Shown one piece after another: positions 17,273-26,150 of a stretch of DNA of 64,000 bases. Location of the stretch: the NCBI GenBank assembly GCA_002329485.1, contig DCTZ01000028.1:1-64000 (forward strand). Reading direction: 5' to 3'. The DNA is from Caryophanales bacterium UBA1427. Its GTDB lineage: Bacteria; Bacillota_I; Bacilli_A; ML615J-28; CAG-313. The notes beneath the pieces are model-generated. The model saw only the letters and a list, made by a program, of their open reading frames with translations, made no database searches and was not told the DNA's origin. Within the stretch, counting starts at the first letter, position 1, and each line of letters opens with the position of its first letter. The position numbers were made by a program, and so were the translations under genes.

Positions 17273-18466
17273 CTATTTATCTGTTAAGCATTCGATACCA
17301 GGCAATTTCTTACCTTCCAAGTATTCCAAACTTGCTCCACCGCCAGTGGAGATATGAGTGAATTTGTTTTCGTAGCCGTTATTGATGGCAGCCGAAGCGG
17401 AATCGCCGCCGCCGATAATTGTGATTGTACCTTCCATGTTAGCCAAGACTTCGCATAGACCGATGGTTCCTTTGGCGAAACGTTCGAATTCAAAAACACC
17501 CATCGGACCGTTCCAAACAACGGTTTTGGCCCCCTGCAATTCTTTTTTGAACAGTTCGAGCGTTCCTTGGCCGATATCGAGACCCATTTCGTCCGGTTTG
17601 ATATCGTCGGTGGAAGCTGTACGGGCCGAAGCATCCGGAGCAAATTCTTTGGTTAGAACTACGTCAACCGGAAGTACAAGTTTGCCTTTGCCTTTTTCAA
17701 GCAAACCTTTAGCTAGTTCTAAAAAATCGTCTTCGCATTTGGACAAACCGACTTCTTTGCCTTGGGCTTTGTAGAATGTATATGCCATGGCACCGCCGAT
17801 TAGAATTTTGTCAGCTTTGGTTAATAGGTTTTCGATAACCGAGATCTTATCGCTGACCTTGGCGCCGCCGAGAATAGCCACAAACGGACGGACCGGATTA
17901 TCCACCGCATTACCCAAGAACTTGATTTCTTTTTCCATCAGGAATCCGGCTACGCTGTCTTTATGATGCGCGGCAATTCCAACGTTGGAAGCATGCGCGC
18001 GGTGAGCGGTACCGAAAGCATCGTTGACAAAGCAATCGCCGAGGCTTGCCCAATAAGCGCCGAGTTCCGGATTGTTTTTGGATTCTTTTTTGCCGTCGAT
18101 ATCTTCAAAACGCGTATTTTCAAACATAACGATTTCGCCCGGTTGCATTTCGGCGATGGTTTGTTCGAGCGCTTTGCCTCTGGTGGCAGCCACAAACTTA
18201 ACGTCTTTTTTAAGAAGCGATGCGAGCTTTAAAGCAACCGGATATAAGCTGTTGCTTTGTTTATCACTTTCGCTGGCAACTCTGCCTAAATGGGAAAAGA
18301 GTATAACTTTGGCGCCCTGATCGAGAGCGTATTGAATTGTCGGTATAGCTTGGACAATTCGGTTATCGTCGGTGATTTTTCCGTCTAGCATCGGCACATT
18401 GAAGTCCACACGAATCAAAACTTTTTTGCCTTTTAAATCTATGTCGCGAATTGTTTTCTTTGCCAT
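17273..18466 (-). CDS. pgk: phosphoglycerate kinase
   Basis: This 397-residue glycolytic kinase makes ATP from 1,3-bisphosphoglycerate and ADP. The N-terminal signature [11 protein letters not shown] is present, and the substrate-binding region includes H-L-G-R near residue 62. The hinge motif G-G-A-K-V-S-D-K and the C-terminal nucleotide-binding G-G-G-D-S-A-S-A are intact. Length is standard. It heads the pgk-tpiA pair behind a clear promoter (18505-18533). Confidence 0.98.
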   Translation of the reverse strand: MAKKTIRDIDLKGKKVLIRVDFNVPMLDGKITDDNRIVQAIPTIQYALDQGAKVILFSHLGRVASESDKQSNSLYPVALKLASLLKKDVKFVAATRGKALEQTIAEMQPGEIVMFENTRFEDIDGKKESKNNPELGAYWASLGDCFVNDAFGTAHRAHASNVGIAAHHKDSVAGFLMEKEIKFLGNAVDNPVRPFVAILGGAKVSDKISVIENLLTKADKILIGGAMAYTFYKAQGKEVGLSKCEDDFLELAKGLLEKGKGKLVLPVDVVLTKEFAPDASARTASTDDIKPDEMGLDIGQGTLELFKKELQGAKTVVWNGPMGVFEFERFAKGTIGLCEVLANMEGTITIIGGGDSASAAINNGYENKFTHISTGGGASLEYLEGKKLPGIECLTDK

Positions 18467-18504
18467 AATTACCTTCCTTTATAATATTATTTTCAATTAC
18501 CTGT

Positions 18505-18533
18505 ATTTTACACTTTTTTAAAGTATTTTGCAA
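18505..18533 (-). promoter_or_regulatory. sigma-A promoter for pgk-tpiA
   Basis: On the minus strand TTGCAA, a 17-base spacer and TAAAAT lie about 40 bases before pgk. Confidence 0.72.
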
Positions 18534-18560
18534 GAATTAACAAAAGAAAACATTTTCATT

Positions 18561-18986
18561 TTAAAAAGGGCCTTCTTTGAGCAAACGTTCGACAGTCTTG
18601 ATACGGTTTTGCAAAACCGTGATGCTTACATCAAGAATTAAGGAATTGCCGTCCACAAAGGCAATCAGGGTTTTTCCTTTTCCCAAATTCTTCGTCTCCG
18701 CAATCTTATAATAATTCAGATAGTATTTTTTGTTTCCTGCTTTGACCGTCATCAAAACAAGGCAGGGACTGATGTAAATCGGGATATTTTTGTGCAGGTT
18801 AAAGCGCAGTCTGATTGCGTCAAGCCTACCCTTTAAGGTTGTCAGGTGCGCAATGCACAGTTCGTTCAAAAACTTAAGACAAGACTGTTGCAACGGAATG
18901 ATTTGCTTGTTGGCATAGTGAAGGTCGTGCCTGATGCCTTCGGGAGTTTTTTCCTCAACCATATAAAAGATTCCTTCTTTTGGCAT
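18561..18986 (-). CDS. ComK-family competence transcription factor-like protein
   Basis: The product is 141 residues. It matches the ComK pattern: a conserved S-C followed by F (residues about 36-40), a basic K-G-R in the middle, a short I-P-I-Y-I-S-P segment corresponding to the I-M-V-D-P region of Bacillus ComK, a T-L-I-x-F-x-D-G strand, and the S-x-x-x-L-x-N-R segment near the C-terminus. It is shorter than B. subtilis ComK (192) and lacks most of the N-terminal arm and the C-terminal tail, where the MecA/ClpC degradation contacts lie. ComK binds K-boxes and activates DNA-uptake genes; whether this one does so is unknown. The ATG at 18986 follows a GGAGGTGA site that sits right after the terminator of the upstream gene. 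Confidence 0.7.
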   Translation of the reverse strand: MPKEGIFYMVEEKTPEGIRHDLHYANKQIIPLQQSCLKFLNELCIAHLTTLKGRLDAIRLRFNLHKNIPIYISPCLVLMTVKAGNKKYYLNYYKIAETKNLGKGKTLIAFVDGNSLILDVSITVLQNRIKTVERLLKEGPF

Positions 18987-18993
18987 ATTCACC

Positions 18994-19031
18994 TCCAAAA
19001 AAAGAAGTCATCGGGGGGACGACTTCTTTTT
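18994..19031 (-). terminator. terminator between the sugar-ABC ATPase and comK-like genes
   Basis: On the minus strand AGAAGTC-GTC...GATGACTTCT is followed by T7. The T run is immediately followed by the comK-like ribosome site, so read-through would directly feed that gene. Confidence 0.82.
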
Positions 19032-19036
19032 GTTAA

Positions 19037-20173
19037 TTAATCTTCCTTGATTCTTAATTCGGTTTCGATATCGAAGAAGTGGCATTTGCTCATATCGAAA
19101 GCAAGAGTAATCATATCGTTGATATGAATGTCGGTCCGCGCTTTGATTTTTGCGGTTACAGGTTGACCGGCAACATTGTTGCTTTGAACTCTAACCGTAA
19201 TCAATGATTCAGGACCAAGCAATTCCGCTACATCGACTTTCAGGGTCAAAGTAGCATCTTTGAATTCCGAAATGTCGGCTGCATCGTCTTTGATGTCTTC
19301 CGGACGGATGCCCAATACAATCGGTTTATTGAGATATTTCTTTTCTTTCAACATATTGAATTGTTTTTCCGGTACACGCAAACGGCTAACACCGTGTTTG
19401 TGATCGCCGCATTCAAAGAATCCGTCGTCACCGACACGGCCTTCGATAAAGTTCATTGGTGGAGTACCGATGAAACCGCCGACAAACATATTGTTAGGGA
19501 AGTCGTAAATTTCTTTTGGTGCACCGATTTGTTGGATCCAACCATCTTTCATAACGACGATTCTGGTAGCCATGGTCATAGCTTCAATTTGGTCATGGGT
19601 AACATAGATGGTTGTTGTTCCCAAACTTTCGTGCAATTTGATTAATTCCGAACGCATTTGCACACGGAGTTTAGCGTCGAGGTTGGAAAGAGGTTCGTCC
19701 ATCAGGAATACTTTCGCATCCCGAACGATGGCCCGGCCCAAAGCAACACGTTGACGTTGACCGCCTGACAAAGCTTTTGGTCTACGGTCAAGGTAAGGTT
19801 TCAAGCCAAGTGTTTCGGCAGCGCTTTGAACGCGGCGATCGATTTCATCGCGAGAGAATTTGCGAAGTTTCAAACCGAATGCCATATTGTCGTAAACGGA
19901 CATGTGCGGATAAAGAGCGTAAGATTGGAAAACCATCGCGATATTGCGGTCTTTAGGTGCGACATCGTTCATGACTTCGTCGTCAATCAACAATTGGCCG
20001 CTGGTGATTTCTTCCAAACCGGCAATCATCCGTAAGGTTGTTGTCTTTCCGCAGCCCGACGGACCAACCAAAACAATAAATTCACGGTCTTTGATTTTGA
20101 GATTGAAATCAAAAACGGCCTGAACGTTATTGTCGTAAATCTTGTTAATATTCTTTAGTTCTACAGTTGCCAT
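19037..20173 (-). CDS. msmK: sugar ABC transporter ATP-binding protein, MsmK/MsmX/UgpC type
   Basis: This 378-residue ATPase energises CUT1-family carbohydrate importers. Residues 1-235 form the ATPase domain with Walker A (G-P-S-G-C-G-K-T-T), the signature L-S-G-G-Q-R-Q-R, and the Walker B region ending [13 protein letters not shown], typical of MalK/MsmX. Residues about 240-378 form the OB-fold (TOBE) regulatory domain with the G-I-R-P-E-D motif. No permease or binding-protein genes are adjacent, so it looks like the shared multitask ATPase that serves several sugar importers elsewhere in the genome, as MsmX does in Bacillus. Confidence 0.92.
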   Translation of the reverse strand: MATVELKNINKIYDNNVQAVFDFNLKIKDREFIVLVGPSGCGKTTTLRMIAGLEEITSGQLLIDDEVMNDVAPKDRNIAMVFQSYALYPHMSVYDNMAFGLKLRKFSRDEIDRRVQSAAETLGLKPYLDRRPKALSGGQRQRVALGRAIVRDAKVFLMDEPLSNLDAKLRVQMRSELIKLHESLGTTTIYVTHDQIEAMTMATRIVVMKDGWIQQIGAPKEIYDFPNNMFVGGFIGTPPMNFIEGRVGDDGFFECGDHKHGVSRLRVPEKQFNMLKEKKYLNKPIVLGIRPEDIKDDAADISEFKDATLTLKVDVAELLGPESLITVRVQSNNVAGQPVTAKIKARTDIHINDMITLAFDMSKCHFFDIETELRIKED

Positions 20174-20230
20174 AAAATTTCTCCTTTATAAAAATTTCTA
20201 CACTAAAATTATACCAAAAAAACGCAAATA

Positions 20231-20266
20231 AAAAATAGACAAACCATCCAAGAAATCGGATGGTTT
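20231..20266 (-). terminator. terminator of the PucR-type regulator gene
   Basis: On the minus strand AACCATCC...GGATGGTT is followed by a T-rich tract, just past the stop at 20284. Confidence 0.75.
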
Positions 20267-20283
20267 TTCGGCAGTTTGTTAAA

Positions 20284-21120
20284 TTATTTGATATTGAGTA
20301 AAATATTGATGGAGCATGCATGGGAAAACCGGTCCAGTTTGAGTCCCAGTTCTTTCGACAATTGGTCGAGTTTGTATAGCAGGGTGTTCCGATGCATGTA
20401 GAGAGATTTTGCGGTGGCGGAAACGTTGAGATTGTTGCTGAAGAAAACCCGGATGATTTCCAATGCTTCGTCTTTGTCTTTTAGGGAAGAAAACAACCCT
20501 TCCTTGATTAATTTCAGCATGCAATAATCCTCGCTCCCGGCAAGGGCCAGAATAAAGTCCGCCAAATCGGTATAATCTTTTTTGCGCATGACGCCGTTTT
20601 CGATTACGGTTTTGACGTATTGCTTGATATTTTCGCCCGGCAACCGATCGGTAAAAAAGAAACCTTCGTGAACGGTGATTTTGGAACCGAAGTCATCGCT
20701 CAAGGTTTGAAATAGCGGTTCCAAATCGATGTCGAAGCGGTCGAAAAAGAAAACCAAGGTATATTCCAAAAAGGAAATGGCATATATATCCCGAAAGATG
20801 TCTTTAAGCATGCTGTGGAGCTGGTCGTTGCCTGCTTCCAATTCATGGTAAAAAAAGAATTTGCCGCGTTTTTGGGCAAAAGGATAACTTTTTCCTTCCC
20901 AAAGATATTCATGGATTTGTTGCATCAACGCATTGTCGAAATGGAAAGTCTTTTCGATATACATCGATTTAATCAATTGGTATTCGTTTTTGGTTATGTT
21001 TCTGTCAATCCCGAACAATTGGCCTTCTTCGTTGAAAAAATAATAAAAACGGTTCGGTTCCAATGTACTTCCCGGTTTGACGATGCGATTTCCGTAAATC
21101 GAAAGCAGCTTCTTAAACAT
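20284..21120 (-). CDS. PucR/CdaR-type helix-turn-helix regulator
   Basis: The product is 278 residues. The last 55 residues form the PucR-type helix-turn-helix, with the motif L-N-V-S-A-T-A-K-S-L-Y-M-H-R-N-T-L-L-Y-K-L, which is diagnostic of the CdaR/PucR family. The N-terminal 220 residues are mixed alpha/beta and poorly conserved, so the inducer cannot be read off. Family members control amino-acid, purine, sugar-acid or proline catabolism. It stands alone, divergent from the rhodanese gene. A -10 (TATAAT, 21141-21136) is present upstream with no clear -35. Confidence 0.83.
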   Translation of the reverse strand: MFKKLLSIYGNRIVKPGSTLEPNRFYYFFNEEGQLFGIDRNITKNEYQLIKSMYIEKTFHFDNALMQQIHEYLWEGKSYPFAQKRGKFFFYHELEAGNDQLHSMLKDIFRDIYAISFLEYTLVFFFDRFDIDLEPLFQTLSDDFGSKITVHEGFFFTDRLPGENIKQYVKTVIENGVMRKKDYTDLADFILALAGSEDYCMLKLIKEGLFSSLKDKDEALEIIRVFFSNNLNVSATAKSLYMHRNTLLYKLDQLSKELGLKLDRFSHACSINILLNIK

Positions 21121-21226
21121 CTTATCACCTTAGTTATTATACCATATTTTTTTCGGTTTTGCTGACAAAATTTTATCTTTATTTTCCTTGGGTCCGGAAT
21201 ATAATACTTACCAAGGAGGGTTAAGA

Positions 21227-21550
21227 ATGAACGAAATATCCACATACCAGTTTTTCCTGCTTTACCAAACCAAAAACAATATCAAATTAATCGATGTGCG
21301 TGAAAGCTACGAATACGACCAATATCATATCGATGGTTCGCAAAATATCCCCTTACAGCTGCTTTTGGATAAGCATCACTTGTTTGTGAACTCCCTGAAC
21401 CATTATTACCTAATCTGCCACAACGGCGCCAAAAGCAGGATTGCGGCCATCTTTTTGGCCAATCAGGGGATTTCGGCCACAAGTATTGTAGGGGGCATTT
21501 CCCGGTGGCCGGGACGTTTGGTCAAAACTGCCAAATACAAAAGTTATTAA
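21227..21550 (+). CDS. rhodanese-like domain protein
   Basis: This is a single rhodanese domain of 107 residues with no signal peptide, so it is cytoplasmic. It contains the conserved I-D-V-R-E-S-Y-E-Y and H-I-x-G-S-x-N-I-P motifs. The active-site loop begins at C64 (C-H-N-G-A-K-S), which carries the persulfide in sulfurtransferases. It is one of only two plus-strand genes in the window. It has a strong AAGGAGGG site and a TATAAT (21200-21205) close upstream, though no good -35. Its stop overlaps the end of the convergent SGNH-hydrolase gene by four bases. Sulfur delivery or detoxification is likely; the partner is unknown. Confidence 0.9.
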   Translation: MNEISTYQFFLLYQTKNNIKLIDVRESYEYDQYHIDGSQNIPLQLLLDKHHLFVNSLNHYYLICHNGAKSRIAAIFLANQGISATSIVGGISRWPGRLVKTAKYKSY

Positions 21551-22230
21551 TCGTAGATATAGGGTTTGAGTTTCCGGACGACCTGTTCGTATCCCTTGGT
21601 GCTCAAATGGATTCCGTCCAACGTATATTCACGCTTTAGATTATCGTTTTCGTCAATCAGTTCGTCATATACATTGATAAAAGGATAACCCAAAGCGTTG
21701 GCTTTTTCCTCAAGAAGACGGTTGACTTTCCGGATGATCGCGTTATTGGCTTTGTTTCGGAAGACCCAAGTAAAACGCAGGAAAGTTTTATTTAGCGGAT
21801 ACCAGGAAATGATATAGATATTCGGAATGTCTGACAAAGCTTCCACAATTTTCATTATCCGTTCCACCATTTCTTCGGGCCGAATTTTGCGTCGGTGAAA
21901 ATCGTTGATTCCGATCAATAAAAAAAGTTTTTGCGGTTTAAGTTCGGTTATTCCGTCAAGACGTCGCATGACGTCAGATGTATTGTCCCCCGCAATCCCC
22001 CGATTATATATTTCCACATCCGGAAAAAAGTCGTTGACCGGAAAGAAGTCCGTCAAAGAATCGCCCAAAAAGACGATTTTTTCGGTTCTTGCATGTTGAT
22101 TCAAAATCTTAAAGTCGTTGGCTTTATCGCTGGTTAATTTCTTAAAAAGTTTCAGGATGATAAAATACAGGGCTATGCTAAATACCAATACACTGACAAC
22201 CGATACCATTACAATTTCTAATGCACTCAT
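21547..22230 (-). CDS. membrane-anchored SGNH/GDSL-family lipase/esterase-like protein
   Basis: The product is 227 residues. One membrane helix (about 5-28) anchors an SGNH hydrolase domain. All four blocks are present: F-L-G-D-S-L-T with the nucleophile S58, G-I-A-G-D-N-T-S, the G-I-N-D block, and D-G-I-H-L-S near the C-terminus with the catalytic D and H. Such enzymes remove acyl groups from lipids, sugars or peptidoglycan. The start at 22230 is preceded by GAGGAAC and gives a sensible N-terminal anchor; a longer frame upstream has no good ribosome site. The substrate is unknown. Confidence 0.87.
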   Translation of the reverse strand: MSALEIVMVSVVSVLVFSIALYFIILKLFKKLTSDKANDFKILNQHARTEKIVFLGDSLTDFFPVNDFFPDVEIYNRGIAGDNTSDVMRRLDGITELKPQKLFLLIGINDFHRRKIRPEEMVERIMKIVEALSDIPNIYIISWYPLNKTFLRFTWVFRNKANNAIIRKVNRLLEEKANALGYPFINVYDELIDENDNLKREYTLDGIHLSTKGYEQVVRKLKPYIYD

Positions 22231-22323
22231 GTTTGTTCCTCGCTTTATCCTATTATAACAAAAAGTTCGGATTTTTTTGCCGATAGTGCATATAAACCAT
22301 GCAAAAACAATCAAATAAGAATA

Positions 22324-22376
22324 TAAAAAAAGCTAAGAAAAATTTGTTTTCAAAAACTTTTGTTTTCTTAGCTTTT
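22324..22376 (-). terminator. terminator of spoIIE
   Basis: On the minus strand AAAGCTAAGAAAA...TTTTCTTAGCTTT is followed by T7. The long loop holds more A/T complementarity. It lies about 25 bases past the spoIIE stop. Confidence 0.8.
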
Positions 22377-22399
22377 TCTTTTGGGGTAATTTTTGATTT

Positions 22400-24601
22400 T
22401 TAAGCTTCTTTGATTCTTAAGGCAATCAACGTCATGTCGTCGTTGGTTTTCAGTTCGTTCTTAACCGCAAAATTAAACAATTCGTAAACGATGCGCTGAG
22501 GAGTTAGGTCTTTGACGGATTTCAGAAAAGTTTCCAGTCGGTTGGCGTCGACGACGTTTTCCAGAATTCCGTCGCTGCTCATGATGATGACATCGTTATC
22601 TTTGAGGGGCACTTCATAGTTTTCCACCAATTCTTCGATGCCGAACGGCAAGCTTTTGTTGATGATTTTTTCGAGGCTTCCGTCCTGATGAATAATATAG
22701 GACGTACATCCTCCCATTTTGTAAAACTTCGCCGTTGTTTTGAAACGGTTGATTTCGAGCAGATCCAGCGTGGCATAGCGTTCCAAATAGTCCTGAATGA
22801 CATAAAAGGTATTAAGAATTTCCAACGCGGTGGACGAATCGAGGTTCAAGGACAACACGTCTTCCACAAGTTTCAGCGTAATGTTGCTTTCGTAAAAAGC
22901 ACTGTAGCCTTTGCCCATGCCGTCGGAAATGGCGCTGATGAACCGGCCGTTGTTTAAATCTTTGATGATATAATTGTCGCCGTTGATTTGGGTGCCGTCG
23001 GAAGCGATGGCACCGTAACCGTACAGTACGTCGATTTTGATTTCCGGAATGATTTTTAAGTAAAGGGTGTTCCGTTCTTCTTTTTCAAACAATACACTCA
23101 CCCTCTTTTCCATGACGTTTTGGCAAATTAGGGAGATGGCCGAGTGAATGTCGTCCCATTCGGATTTTGCGGCTTTGATACCCAGTGAAATCAGAAAATC
23201 ATTGACAAAGGTGCGTTTGACTTCGAAATAAGTAATATGGTAACCGTAGCCGATAATTCTTCGCTTCACTTCCGCAAACACTTCGTATTTCAGTTCTTCT
23301 TTGGAAGCCCTGTCGACCGCGTATTTTCGGATGGCGCTCGCGATTCCGCCCATTTGGGCAACCAATGAATTGTTTTTAGTTTCGCTTTCGTCATACAAAG
23401 CCACGTTTTTTCGCAAACTTCTTCCCGTGTATTCGAGTTCCCTGACATGGGGACAATAACGGGTAAACTGATAATATTCGTCGCTGTCCTGAGCCTGTCC
23501 CACGATTATATCCCGAAAATAGATATATAGTCCGGCCTTATAATGGCTGTAGCATTCTTTTTGTTTGTCGCATCTTTGGCAATGTTTTTGGACCAAGGTC
23601 TTGATTCCGTCGCTGATGTGCTGGTTGTATTCCTTGGGCAATTTGATGCCATCGGAAAAGCGTTCCAAAAATGAAGCAAAAGCGAGAATTTCCTGATTGA
23701 TTTGCCCGGTAACCTGTTCGTAAACTTTTTCGTAAACTTCTTCCTCCACGACTTTTTCTTTGATCAGAAAATTCTTCAGGATTTCAAACACCACGCTTGT
23801 GGCCATCATCGAAAGCAGCGACAGAAAATGATAATCGGTTTTGGCCAAAATCGCCACCGCCAGAAAAATATTCAAAGAGATTATCGGGTAAACAAACGGC
23901 ATAAAATAGAATGCGCAGACAAACGGCAAAAACAATCCTTCCCGGATCTCAAACCCGAACAGAAGGGTAAGCATGGCGATAACCCCGTAAAGCATGGCAT
24001 TTTGACCCCGAAACGATGTTCCGAAATACATGCCGAAATAGACCGCTGTCACCAGCCCCGCATTCACTCCCTGGTATTCGACCCAGGTTGCCCCAAGAAT
24101 CGTGACCAAAGCGATCAGAATTTCCAAAAAAGAATTGTCATAAAGACTTCGCATCATTTTTTTGGCTTTTAAGGCTTCGACCAAACTGTGTTCCAAATAG
24201 ACGTAAAAACTTAAGGAGATAATATTCAGGATTATCAGATGCCAAGGCGACGGAAGCATACCCGCATTTATCAAACCCGCCCGGTCCAATATTACGCTCG
24301 AGATTACATTTAAAAGCAAAATGGCCCCGTAGACATAAAAGCCTTTGGAAATCCTGTGCAGCAGCATTTGCAAAATATAGACGATTGCGGTTAAAACCAA
24401 AAAGTATATGACAAATTCCTTCGCAAACAAAAGCAAAGCAAGAAAGCTCGGAATTAACATATAAAAAATATTACGGTTGTCTTTCAGGACATAAAAGATA
24501 AGCAAAGGCAAATACAGCGTAAAACCAATCGGAAAAAGCACGGTCAGGACGCTGAAAAAAGCGATAACGATTAAATTGATCTTTTTGAACAAATCGGTCA
24601 T
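22400..24601 (-). CDS. spoIIE: stage II sporulation protein E (PP2C-type phosphatase)
   Basis: This protein of about 733 residues has the SpoIIE plan: a polytopic N-terminus (about ten membrane helices up to residue 300), a central region (about 300-515) with four cysteines (C-Q-R-C-D-K-Q-K-E-C and R-Y-C-P), and a C-terminal PP2C-type phosphatase (about 525-733) with the metal-binding motifs S-D-G-M-G-K-G and M-S-S-D-G-I-L-E and a final N-D-D-M-T. In Bacillus it dephosphorylates SpoIIAA in the forespore to activate sigma-F and helps form the polar septum. It is about 90 residues shorter than the B. subtilis protein. The start is uncertain: the ATG at 24601 has a close GGAAAGG site. This is strong evidence for endospore formation. 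Confidence 0.93.
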   Translation of the reverse strand: MTDLFKKINLIVIAFFSVLTVLFPIGFTLYLPLLIFYVLKDNRNIFYMLIPSFLALLLFAKEFVIYFLVLTAIVYILQMLLHRISKGFYVYGAILLLNVISSVILDRAGLINAGMLPSPWHLIILNIISLSFYVYLEHSLVEALKAKKMMRSLYDNSFLEILIALVTILGATWVEYQGVNAGLVTAVYFGMYFGTSFRGQNAMLYGVIAMLTLLFGFEIREGLFLPFVCAFYFMPFVYPIISLNIFLAVAILAKTDYHFLSLLSMMATSVVFEILKNFLIKEKVVEEEVYEKVYEQVTGQINQEILAFASFLERFSDGIKLPKEYNQHISDGIKTLVQKHCQRCDKQKECYSHYKAGLYIYFRDIIVGQAQDSDEYYQFTRYCPHVRELEYTGRSLRKNVALYDESETKNNSLVAQMGGIASAIRKYAVDRASKEELKYEVFAEVKRRIIGYGYHITYFEVKRTFVNDFLISLGIKAAKSEWDDIHSAISLICQNVMEKRVSVLFEKEERNTLYLKIIPEIKIDVLYGYGAIASDGTQINGDNYIIKDLNNGRFISAISDGMGKGYSAFYESNITLKLVEDVLSLNLDSSTALEILNTFYVIQDYLERYATLDLLEINRFKTTAKFYKMGGCTSYIIHQDGSLEKIINKSLPFGIEELVENYEVPLKDNDVIIMSSDGILENVVDANRLETFLKSVKDLTPQRIVYELFNFAVKNELKTNDDMTLIALRIKEA

Positions 24602-24685
24602 TCCTTTCCGGGTGTAGACCAATTATACAATGTTTCAAAAGGCATAATTTATCATTTTTTGGTTTTGTCAAAGCTCTTTTTAAAA

Positions 24686-24713
24686 ATAAAAAAAGATGCC
24701 AAGGACGGCATCT
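24686..24713 (-). terminator. terminator of the rubredoxin gene
   Basis: On the minus strand AGATGCC-GTCCTT-GGCATCT is followed by a long T/A tract, about 20 bases past the rubredoxin stop. Confidence 0.85.
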
Positions 24714-24735
24714 ATCGTTTTCGTTATTAATTTAA

Positions 24736-24891
24736 TTAAATTTCGGTAAAGGCATCCTTTCCCAATCCGCAGTCTGGGCATACCCAATCGTCAGGTAAAT
24801 CTTCGAAAGGGGTTCCAGGCGCGATTCCTTGTGTCGGATCGCCTAATTCGGGATCGTAAACATAGCCGCATACACATTCGTATTTCTTCAT
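24736..24891 (-). CDS. rubredoxin with a shortened first metal knuckle
   Basis: This short gene encodes a 51-residue protein that aligns end to end with rubredoxin, a one-iron electron carrier used by anaerobes for oxygen and peroxide detoxification. The second knuckle is canonical (C-P-D-C-G). The middle motifs G-I-A-P-G-T-P-F and D-L-P-D-D-W-V are also canonical. The first knuckle reads E-C-V-C-G-Y, with one residue between the cysteines where classic rubredoxins have two. The start has a GGAGGAAAT site, and a terminator follows, so it is a single-gene unit. Confidence 0.92.
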   Translation of the reverse strand: MKKYECVCGYVYDPELGDPTQGIAPGTPFEDLPDDWVCPDCGLGKDAFTEI

Positions 24892-24972
24892 ATTATTTCC
24901 TCCTCGATTGTTTTTAACATTATATCACGAGTAAACTTGCGATGCAACTAAAAGGATTATTAATAGTTGTTT

Positions 24973-25290
24973 TTACAGCTTTTCCCCGCATTGATTGCAA
25001 TATCGCGCATTTTCGTCGTTGAGAGCGCCGCACAGTGGGCAACGCAGATTGACTTTATGAGTCGAGCGGGGATTGCCGTAATCGTCTTCTTCAAAATGGC
25101 GGCTGCGCCCTTTGCTGCCAACAACCACCATCAGGATGGCGAAAAATGCAAAGAAAAACCAAGGGATAATCGGTAGAAAAGGCAAACCTCCCCCAACAGC
25201 CATAAAGCCGGTCAAGCCGAAGGCCACGAAAGAGACCAAAACGCCGACAAAGAAAACGGTCTGTAGTATTTTTCTGTTATTGTTCTTCAT
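24973..25290 (-). CDS. small membrane protein with C-terminal zinc ribbon
   Basis: The product is 105 residues. Two membrane helices (about 9-33 and 38-58) are followed by a charged linker and a C-terminal zinc ribbon, C-P-L-C-G then C-N-Q-C-G at about residues 84-102. The two CxxC pairs are spaced as in zinc-ribbon proteins of the YgiT/DUF-type 'zinc_ribbon_2' class. Proteins of this layout are common in Firmicutes but mostly uncharacterised. No partner is evident from the neighbours. Confidence 0.75.
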   Translation of the reverse strand: MKNNNRKILQTVFFVGVLVSFVAFGLTGFMAVGGGLPFLPIIPWFFFAFFAILMVVVGSKGRSRHFEEDDYGNPRSTHKVNLRCPLCGALNDENARYCNQCGEKL

Positions 25291-25314
25291 GACACACCTC
25301 TGATTGTTTTATAT

Positions 25315-26043
25315 TCATATCTTTACATAAAGAATTCCGTCGTTTTGCATCGGCAATTCATCAATGATACTGCCGTTTAAAAAATCACAGCAGCCGCCCA
25401 ATGCTACCGGATTGACTGAAAGGCTGTTGAAAAGCAGCACCCGTTTTCCGAGCAGTTTCGCCCTTTGGGCATAATCCGCCTTTTCCCGATTGTTCCAGGT
25501 ATCGCTTGTGTAATTTAAGTAAACCGGCCAAAGCACCACGTCGTTATAAAGCAGATTGGCGCGCCGGACGTTTTCGTCATACCAAAAGTCGCCGCACAAA
25601 CCCACCAGAAAGTTTTTATCCATATAGGAAAAGGTTTGGAAAATTTCGCCTTCTTTGTAGTGTTCTATTGAAGCAATCGGTTCTTTCCAACCGGGCGAAA
25701 TCCGACGGTAGTTATTGATTATTTTGCCCGTTTTGTCGATAAACATGAAACTGGAGTATATTTTGTCTATTGCTAACTCGAGATAACCGAACCCGATTGC
25801 GATATTCAGTTCGGCGGCCTTGTTTCCGATAGCTTTGATGGTGCCATTTTCCTGACTTAAGGCAATGTTACGGTCAACCGAAAAATCCCATTTCAAGGCA
25901 TCGAAACCCTGCAGGAAAGCTTCCCCGAAAAGAATCGCATCGGCCCGATTGTCGGATGCTTCTTTCATCGTATCGTAAATGGTTTTGAGATTGAGATCAA
26001 TCCGATTGTTGACAAAATATTTGGATGCTAAACCAACTATCAT
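25315..26043 (-). CDS. carbon-nitrogen hydrolase (nitrilase superfamily)
   Basis: This 242-residue member of the nitrilase/amidase fold hydrolyses C-N bonds of amides or carbamoyl compounds. The glutamate of the catalytic triad is E41 (F-G-E-A) and the nucleophilic cysteine is C150 (G-L-C-G-D). The lysine normally found in a Y-R-K-I motif is replaced here: the segment reads Y-R-R-I-S-P-G-W-K (112-120), so either R114 occupies the site or K120 takes over. Length is a little short for the family. The substrate is unknown; omega-amidase or N-carbamoyl hydrolase activity cannot be distinguished. It is a single gene between small membrane-protein genes. Confidence 0.82.
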   Translation of the reverse strand: MIVGLASKYFVNNRIDLNLKTIYDTMKEASDNRADAILFGEAFLQGFDALKWDFSVDRNIALSQENGTIKAIGNKAAELNIAIGFGYLELAIDKIYSSFMFIDKTGKIINNYRRISPGWKEPIASIEHYKEGEIFQTFSYMDKNFLVGLCGDFWYDENVRRANLLYNDVVLWPVYLNYTSDTWNNREKADYAQRAKLLGKRVLLFNSLSVNPVALGGCCDFLNGSIIDELPMQNDGILYVKI

Positions 26044-26112
26044 ATCCGTTTCCTCTTTTGAATATCATACCTTATTACGGCCGTTTTCGCAAGAAAAGCG
26101 TTAAAGGTCCTA

Positions 26113-26142
26113 TAAAAAACGCTTTAGAATTATCCTAAAGCG
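26113..26142 (-). terminator. terminator of the YwaF-like gene
   Basis: On the minus strand CGCTTTAG...CTAAAGCG is followed by T6, just past the stop at 26151. Confidence 0.85.
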
Positions 26143-26150
26143 CTGAAAGT

